The notes beneath the pieces were generated by a model that was not told the origin of the DNA, ran no database searches, and saw only the letters and a list, made by a program, of their open reading frames with translations. A stretch of DNA of 64,000 bases from Polaribacter sp. Hel1_33_78 (GTDB lineage: Bacteria > Bacteroidota > Bacteroidia > Flavobacteriales > Flavobacteriaceae). A program made the position numbers and the translations under genes. How positions within the stretch are numbered: position 1 is the first letter of the stretch; every line of letters starts with the position of its first letter. The stretch covers positions 2,811,501 through 2,875,500 of the forward strand of contig NZ_LT629794.1 of the NCBI RefSeq assembly GCF_900106075.1, written 5' to 3'. Below are positions 62,313-64,000 of this stretch, in pieces.

Positions 62313-64000
62313 TTATGAGAAATTAGAAACTTCCGCTTCCACCTTTTCCCAATCTTTCATTAAAGAGTCTAATTTTGTTTTTTTTGCTTTGTATTTTTCA
62401 AAGAAGTTGGGTCTAGAGGAAACTTCATCATAATTCTGGGCTAATTCTAAATCTATCTTTTCAATTTCTCCTTCTAAATTTGCAATTTCCGTTTCTATTT
62501 TAGAGATTTTGTTTTTTAATTTTTTCAACTCTTTTTCTTGCTCTCTAGACATTTGATAATCTTCTTTTTTAGTTGAAGTTTTATCTACTTTTACGACCGT
62601 CCTTTTTTCTGCTTCTCTAAGATTTTCAATTTTATGTTGTTCTAAGAAATAATCAATATCTCCTAAATATTCTTTAATCACTTTATCCTTAAAACCATAA
62701 ACACTTGATGTTAATCCTTGTAAGAAATCTCTATCGTGAGAAACCAATATTAACGTTCCATTAAAACTTTTTAAAGCTTCTTTTAAAACAGTTTTTGAGG
62801 CTATATCTAAATGGTTTGTTGGCTCATCCATGATTAACACATTAAAAGGTGCTAATAATAGCTTACACAATGCTAACCTATTTCTCTCTCCTCCGGAAAG
62901 TACTTTTGCCTTTTTATCAACTGCATCACCTCCAAATAAGAAAGAACCTAGCATATCTCTAACGCGCATTCTGTTTCCATCCGTTGCAGCGTCTTCCATT
63001 ATTTCTAAAACTGTTTTTTCTGGTGGTAAATGTTCAGATTGATTTTGAGCAAAATAGCCAACTTCTACGTTATGGCCGAGTTTAAGAACCCCTCCAAACG
63101 GAATTTCACCAACCATCATTTTTGCTAATGTTGATTTTCCTTGTCCGTTTTGACCGACAAAAGCAATTTTACTATTTCGTTCTATTAATAAATCTACATC
63201 TTCTAAAACGTGTTTATCACCATAACTTTTGCTTAAATTTTCTGCTTCAACAATAATTTTTCCTGGCTCTTTAGAAATTGCAAAACGAACATTCATTGCC
63301 TGATTATCGTCTTGATCTACTTCAATTAATTCAACCTTATCTAGTTGCTTCATTAAAGATTGTGCCATTGAAGCTTTACTCGCTTTTGCTTTAAACTTAT
63401 TTATTAAGTGTTGTTTTTGCTTTATTTCTTTCTCTTGATTTTTTTGAGCTTGTAACTGCTTTTCTTTAATTTCTCCTCTTAATAATAAAAACTGAGAATA
63501 GGGTTTTTTATAATCGTAAATTTGACCTAGAGAGATTTCTATTGTTCTATTGGTTACATTATCTAAAAACATTTTATCATGAGAAACCAAAACAATAGCG
63601 CCTGAATATCCTTTTAAAAAGTTTTCTAACCAAATAATAGATTCAATATCTAAATGGTTTGTTGGCTCATCTAATAATAAAATATCATTATTCTGTAACA
63701 GTAGTTTTGCCAATTCAATACGCATTCTCCATCCACCTGAAAAAGTATCAGTCAACTTATCAAAATCTTCTCTTTGAAAACCTAAACCTTGTAGAATTTT
63801 TTCGGTATCTCCTTGATAATTATAACCTCCAAGAAGTTCATAACGCTCGGTTAAATCTGTTAAATCATGAATTAGCTGCGTATAACCTTCACTTTCGTAA
63901 TCTGTTCTAATCGCTAATTGTTCATTAATTTCATCAAGTTTTGATTCGATTTCTTTGATTTCTTCGAAGGCTTGGTATGCTTCTTCTAAAATTGTTCTTC
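62313..64000 (-). CDS. ABC-F family ATPase (5' end outside window)
   Basis: The frame is open from the right edge to TAA at 62313, giving more than 560 residues. It holds the first ABC signature and Walker B (TDTFSGGWRMRIELAKLL, DILLLDEPTNHLD), a linker, then a second ABC module (GQNGQGKSTLAKMM, LSGGERNRLALCKLLL, VLIMDEPTNHLD) and a C-terminal coiled coil (about the last 85 residues). ABC-F proteins act on the ribosome (translation factors or antibiotic protection). Its first Walker A lies beyond the window. An internal ATG at 63755 is not the start. Confidence 0.92.
   Translation of the reverse strand, partial: RTILEEAYQAFEEIKEIESKLDEINEQLAIRTDYESEGYTQLIHDLTDLTERYELLGGYNYQGDTEKILQGLGFQREDFDKLTDTFSGGWRMRIELAKLLLQNNDILLLDEPTNHLDIESIIWLENFLKGYSGAIVLVSHDKMFLDNVTNRTIEISLGQIYDYKKPYSQFLLLRGEIKEKQLQAQKNQEKEIKQKQHLINKFKAKASKASMAQSLMKQLDKVELIEVDQDDNQAMNVRFAISKEPGKIIVEAENLSKSYGDKHVLEDVDLLIERNSKIAFVGQNGQGKSTLAKMMVGEIPFGGVLKLGHNVEVGYFAQNQSEHLPPEKTVLEIMEDAATDGNRMRVRDMLGSFLFGGDAVDKKAKVLSGGERNRLALCKLLLAPFNVLIMDEPTNHLDIASKTVLKEALKSFNGTLILVSHDRDFLQGLTSSVYGFKDKVIKEYLGDIDYFLEQHKIENLREAEKRTVVKVDKTSTKKEDYQMSREQEKELKKLKNKISKIETEIANLEGEIEKIDLELAQNYDEVSSRPNFFEKYKAKKTKLDSLMKDWEKVEAEVSNFS

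Noticed and set aside
63659..63910. Plus-strand frame and internal ATG at 63755 inside the ABC-F gene
   Set aside because: The ABC-F frame continues upstream to the window edge with family sequence, so the ATG is internal and the plus-strand frame is a shadow.

Overview
The window looks like chromosomal DNA of a marine-type member of the Flavobacteriaceae (Bacteroidota). Supporting signs are the very AT-rich sequence, promoters that match the Bacteroidota pattern TTTG-N19-TAnnTTTG, type IX secretion (T9SS) C-terminal sorting domains, an LruC-domain lipoprotein, an AroA-type DAHP synthase fused to chorismate mutase, and a split MetH. Genus cannot be fixed from the sequence alone; Polaribacter/Tenacibaculum-like is an impression.

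Layout. 1-6.6 kb: NhaC antiporter (cut by the window edge), a DUF457 membrane hydrolase, a methionine-gamma-lyase-like PLP enzyme divergent from an Lrp regulator, a 29-residue CDGSH-type mini-protein, a YceI lipoprotein, Dtd and RsgA. 6.9-11.0 kb: a phenylalanine/tyrosine operon (pheA, aminotransferase, tyrA, DAHP synthase-chorismate mutase). It is preceded by a consensus promoter, a leader peptide rich in Phe and Tyr, and a terminator/antiterminator pair, so it reads as a classical translation-coupled attenuator.

11.3-26.1 kb: accessory DNA. It holds a beta-lactamase-fold protein, an orphan T9SS tail, an McrBC restriction system flanked by two nearly identical 1.08-kb direct repeats (each carrying a VOC protein and a small membrane-anchored protein), two decayed DUF2779 gene starts, a T9SS repeat protein, an IS982 element with an in-frame stop and an ISL3-type remnant. 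It ends at a tRNA-Asp gene.

26.2-27.5 kb: DUF58 protein and thioredoxin. 27.7-52.3 kb: a sulfur-to-SAM supercluster. A SAM-I riboswitch precedes metH (two genes) and metF. A long cys operon (DUF2061, cysH, cysD, cysN, sulfite reductase with HEPN tail, cobA, siroheme synthase, ferredoxin reductase, ferredoxin, cysE, cysM) starts at a promoter overlapped by a perfect inverted repeat. A second SAM-I riboswitch precedes metY, a trifunctional MetX-aspartokinase-homoserine dehydrogenase fusion, a second sulfhydrylase and an Rrf2 regulator. Divergently, metK is preceded by what looks like a SAM-II-class riboswitch. Together these genes convert sulfate to sulfide, aspartate to O-acetylhomoserine, join them to homocysteine, methylate it and make SAM, with SAM feeding back on several transcripts.

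52.4-64 kb: LruC lipoprotein, amidohydrolase, tRNA-dihydrouridine synthase, an EEP-family hydrolase, a Spy-like small protein, gamma-carbonic anhydrase, a LysM glucosaminidase, a D-cysteine desulfhydrase/ACC-deaminase homologue and an ABC-F ATPase cut by the right edge. Three copies of a dispersed, hairpin-forming intergenic repeat (6.8, 28.7 and 59.7 kb) were also found.
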